Shown in pieces: positions 63,441-63,673 of a DNA stretch of 63,673 nucleotides. The DNA is from a virus, in the IMG/VR virus record IMGVR_UViG_3300045970_000154, positions 1 through 63,673 of that record. One strand, given 5' to 3'. A model generated the notes under the pieces. The model was not told where the DNA came from. It worked only from the letters and a program-made list of their open reading frames with translations, and searched no databases. The position numbers and the translations under genes are program-made. Each line of letters opens with the position of its first letter. Position 1 is the stretch's first letter.

Positions 63441-63673
63441 GCCCAGGGCATCGCCTGTGCCTCGCCCAGGGCATCGCCTGTGCCTCGCCCAGGGCATCGC
63501 CTGTGCCTCGCCCAGGGCATCGCCTGTGCCTCGCCCAGGGCATCGCCTGTGCCTCGCCCAGGGCATCGCCTGTGCCTCGCCCAGGGCATCGCCTGTGCCT
63601 CGCCCAGGGCATCGCCTGTGCCTCGCCCAGGGCATCGCCTGTGCCTCGCCCAGGGCATCGCCTGTGCCTCGCC
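63441..63673. repeat. 23-bp tandem repeat array, at least 10 perfect copies
   Basis: Unit starts GCCCAGGGCATCGCCTGTGC and ends CTC. Ten identical units then three bases of an eleventh at the window edge. The unit length is not a multiple of three and no stop occurs on the minus strand, so long false ORFs appear there. Confidence 0.97.

Noticed and set aside
63288-63658. Arg/Pro-rich minus-strand ORFs over the tandem repeat
   Set aside because: All minus frames are open only because the 23-bp unit lacks stops; no SD and no real start.

Overview
The window reads as the early/replication side of a large lytic tailed dsDNA phage, not a chromosome or plasmid. Nearly every gene is on the minus strand, tightly packed with ATGA, GTGA or TAATG start/stop overlaps, often with GTG or TTG starts behind strong Shine-Dalgarno (SD) sites. 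There are no capsid, tail or terminase genes. The replication genes resemble those of T5-type phages: SbcC/SbcD-like exonuclease, flap endonuclease, ATP-dependent DNA ligase, family A DNA polymerase with an extra N-terminal domain, Toprim primase, DnaB-like helicase and a UvsW/D10-like helicase. Sigma70-type promoters and a lipobox protein suggest a Gram-negative host, but the host cannot be named from sequence alone.

Layout, with the minus strand transcribed right to left. 1-9 kb: phosphoesterase, RuvC-like nuclease, SbcC/SbcD, putative SSB. 9-24 kb: FEN, ligase, polymerase, primase, PhoH, RNA ligase, helicase-loader-like protein, ParB-like protein, DnaB, D10-like helicase. 24-34 kb: small accessory genes with SGNH hydrolase, (p)ppGpp hydrolase-like HD protein, lipoprotein, MarR-type regulator, Gp88-like protein, ThyX, lytic transglycosylase, RHH protein, MazG-like protein, RtcB, HNH and serine recombinase. 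33.4-50.4 kb: arrays of about 29 small paralogous proteins (family A) interrupted by a phosphatase, an M20-like peptidase and a 739-residue Cys-rich protein. 50-57 kb: Cys-rich microproteins, three family B paralogs and a CCA-adding enzyme. 57-60.2 kb: tRNA genes and about 0.8 kb of apparently structured non-coding RNA with its own promoter. 60.2-63.7 kb: short genes, then a gene-free end with iteron-like repeats and at least ten perfect 23-bp tandem repeats running off the edge.

Several features stand out. (1) Family A arrays. (2) A 16-bp palindrome, GTGCGACATGTCGCAC, in more than 30 copies, mostly 11-31 nt upstream of start codons and sometimes inside genes; a damaged copy lies in the promoter of the MarR-like gene. 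(3) A second 19-bp palindrome confined to the last 3.2 kb and used in the same position. (4) A five-copy RNA motif with a covarying stem and conserved loop. (5) A class II tRNA with a CCA anticodon, near a long ncRNA. (6) RNA ligase, RtcB and CCA-adding enzyme together, which suggests repair of cleaved tRNAs. Product names rest on motifs read by eye; no database search was run.
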